Positions 6,359 through 6,529 of a stretch of 6,529 bases of DNA are shown here, in pieces. Under the pieces are notes generated by a model. That model made no database searches. It was not told where the DNA came from and saw only the letters and a program-made list of their open reading frames with translations. How positions within the stretch are numbered: position 1 is the stretch's first letter; each line of letters begins with the position of its first letter. Source of the DNA: an uncultured Planctomycetota bacterium (GTDB lineage Bacteria > Planctomycetota > Planctomycetia > Pirellulales > Thermoguttaceae). Position numbers and translations under genes: made by a program. The stretch is from contig CADBTE010000199.1 of NCBI GenBank assembly GCA_902797455.1, positions 1-6,529 of the forward strand, read 5' to 3'.

Positions 6359-6394
6359 AACTTGAAGCTCGCGTCAAACTTAAATCTCGCGTAA
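6359..6394. repeat. Tandem imperfect 18-bp repeat
   Basis: Two adjacent 18-base units, AACTTGAAGCTCGCGTCA (6359-6376) and AACTTAAATCTCGCGTAA (6377-6394), match at 15 of 18 positions. They fill most of the gap between the GH38-like stop and the ribosome binding site of the next gene. They may be an operator pair or a recent slippage duplication. No terminator hairpin is visible in this gap. Confidence 0.5.
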
Positions 6395-6400
6395 GAAGGA
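6393..6400 (+). promoter_or_regulatory. Ribosome binding site of the secreted-protein gene
   Basis: AAGAAGGA ends 9 bases before the ATG at 6410. It abuts an earlier in-frame ATG at 6401 with no spacing, so it decides in favour of the 6410 start. Confidence 0.6.
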
Positions 6401-6409
6401 ATGTACCTC

Positions 6410-6529
6410 ATGAACAACATTTTTTTCAAACACCGATGGCCGGGAATCGTGATCTTTCTCCTCATGCTGGTGATGAGCCGCGGCGCTCTAGGAGACGAAG
6501 ACCAATCGGAGTATCTTCGTACCCTCAAG
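6410..6529 (+). CDS. Secreted protein, N-terminal fragment with signal peptide (partial)
   Basis: The first 40 codons of a gene run off the right edge in frame. The N-terminus has a basic n-region (KHRW at residues 7-10), a hydrophobic core PGIVIFLLMLVM (11-22), and a c-region ending ALG before DEDQ. This is a signal peptidase I site at about Gly28, so the product is exported. The mature start DEDQSEYLRTLK is acidic and then amphipathic. In planctomycetes a secreted protein with a [DE][YF]xRxxK segment right after the signal often continues into a planctomycete-type cytochrome c domain (PSCyt1, CxxCH), but that region lies outside the window. An in-frame ATG three codons upstream (6401) is possible but poorly spaced from AAGAAGGA. 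No stop can be seen. The export call is good; the family is unknown. Confidence 0.75.
   Translation, partial: MNNIFFKHRWPGIVIFLLMLVMSRGALGDEDQSEYLRTLK

Noticed and set aside
6235..6528. A 97-codon minus-strand frame at the right edge
   Set aside because: It overlaps the end of the GH38-like gene and the signal peptide of the next gene on the opposite strand, both better supported.
1..6529. tRNA, rRNA, CRISPR array, insertion sequence or attachment site
   Set aside because: No cloverleaf, regularly spaced repeats, transposase or integrase-like sequence was seen; nearly all of the window is occupied by the listed genes.

Overview
The window is GC-rich and densely coding, and its gene content points to a planctomycete or another member of the PVM group. 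The reasons are a long N-terminally GH38-like protein of a type I associate with Planctomycetota, a COG1579 zinc-ribbon gene directly before it, and bacterial microcompartment (BMC) genes. This is an inference from gene content; the window has no rRNA or other taxonomic marker.

The left third (about 60-2145, minus strand) is a compact two-gene transcription unit. It starts at a perfect TATAAT -10 (2139-2144), reads a PduS-like flavin/iron-sulfur electron-transfer protein (757-2103), then a PduT-like tandem-domain BMC shell protein (143-700), and ends at a strong rho-independent terminator (56-104). In known compartments PduS handles electrons for cofactor reactivation, and PduT is the shell trimer with an Fe-S cluster in its pore. 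Together they look like an electron conduit across a shell. No other shell protein or compartment enzyme is in the window, so this seems to be a satellite or separately regulated piece of a BMC system.

The 234-bp divergent intergenic region (2104-2337) carries back-to-back promoters and a striking 17-bp direct repeat (one mismatch, 69 bp apart). It also has an inverted GATAAAA/TTTTATC pair and an 8-bp repeat in the leader of the BMC operon.

The right two thirds (2338-6529, plus strand) hold three genes in one direction: a coiled-coil C4 zinc-ribbon protein, a 1068-residue GH38-like protein that appears to have lost the catalytic motifs, and the first 40 codons of a secreted protein with a clear signal peptide that runs off the right edge. 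The first two probably share the promoter at 2210-2238. The third has its own ribosome binding site and an 18-bp tandem repeat in front of it.

At the extreme left, the first 80 bases may hold the tail of a convergent plus-strand gene, but this is weakly supported.
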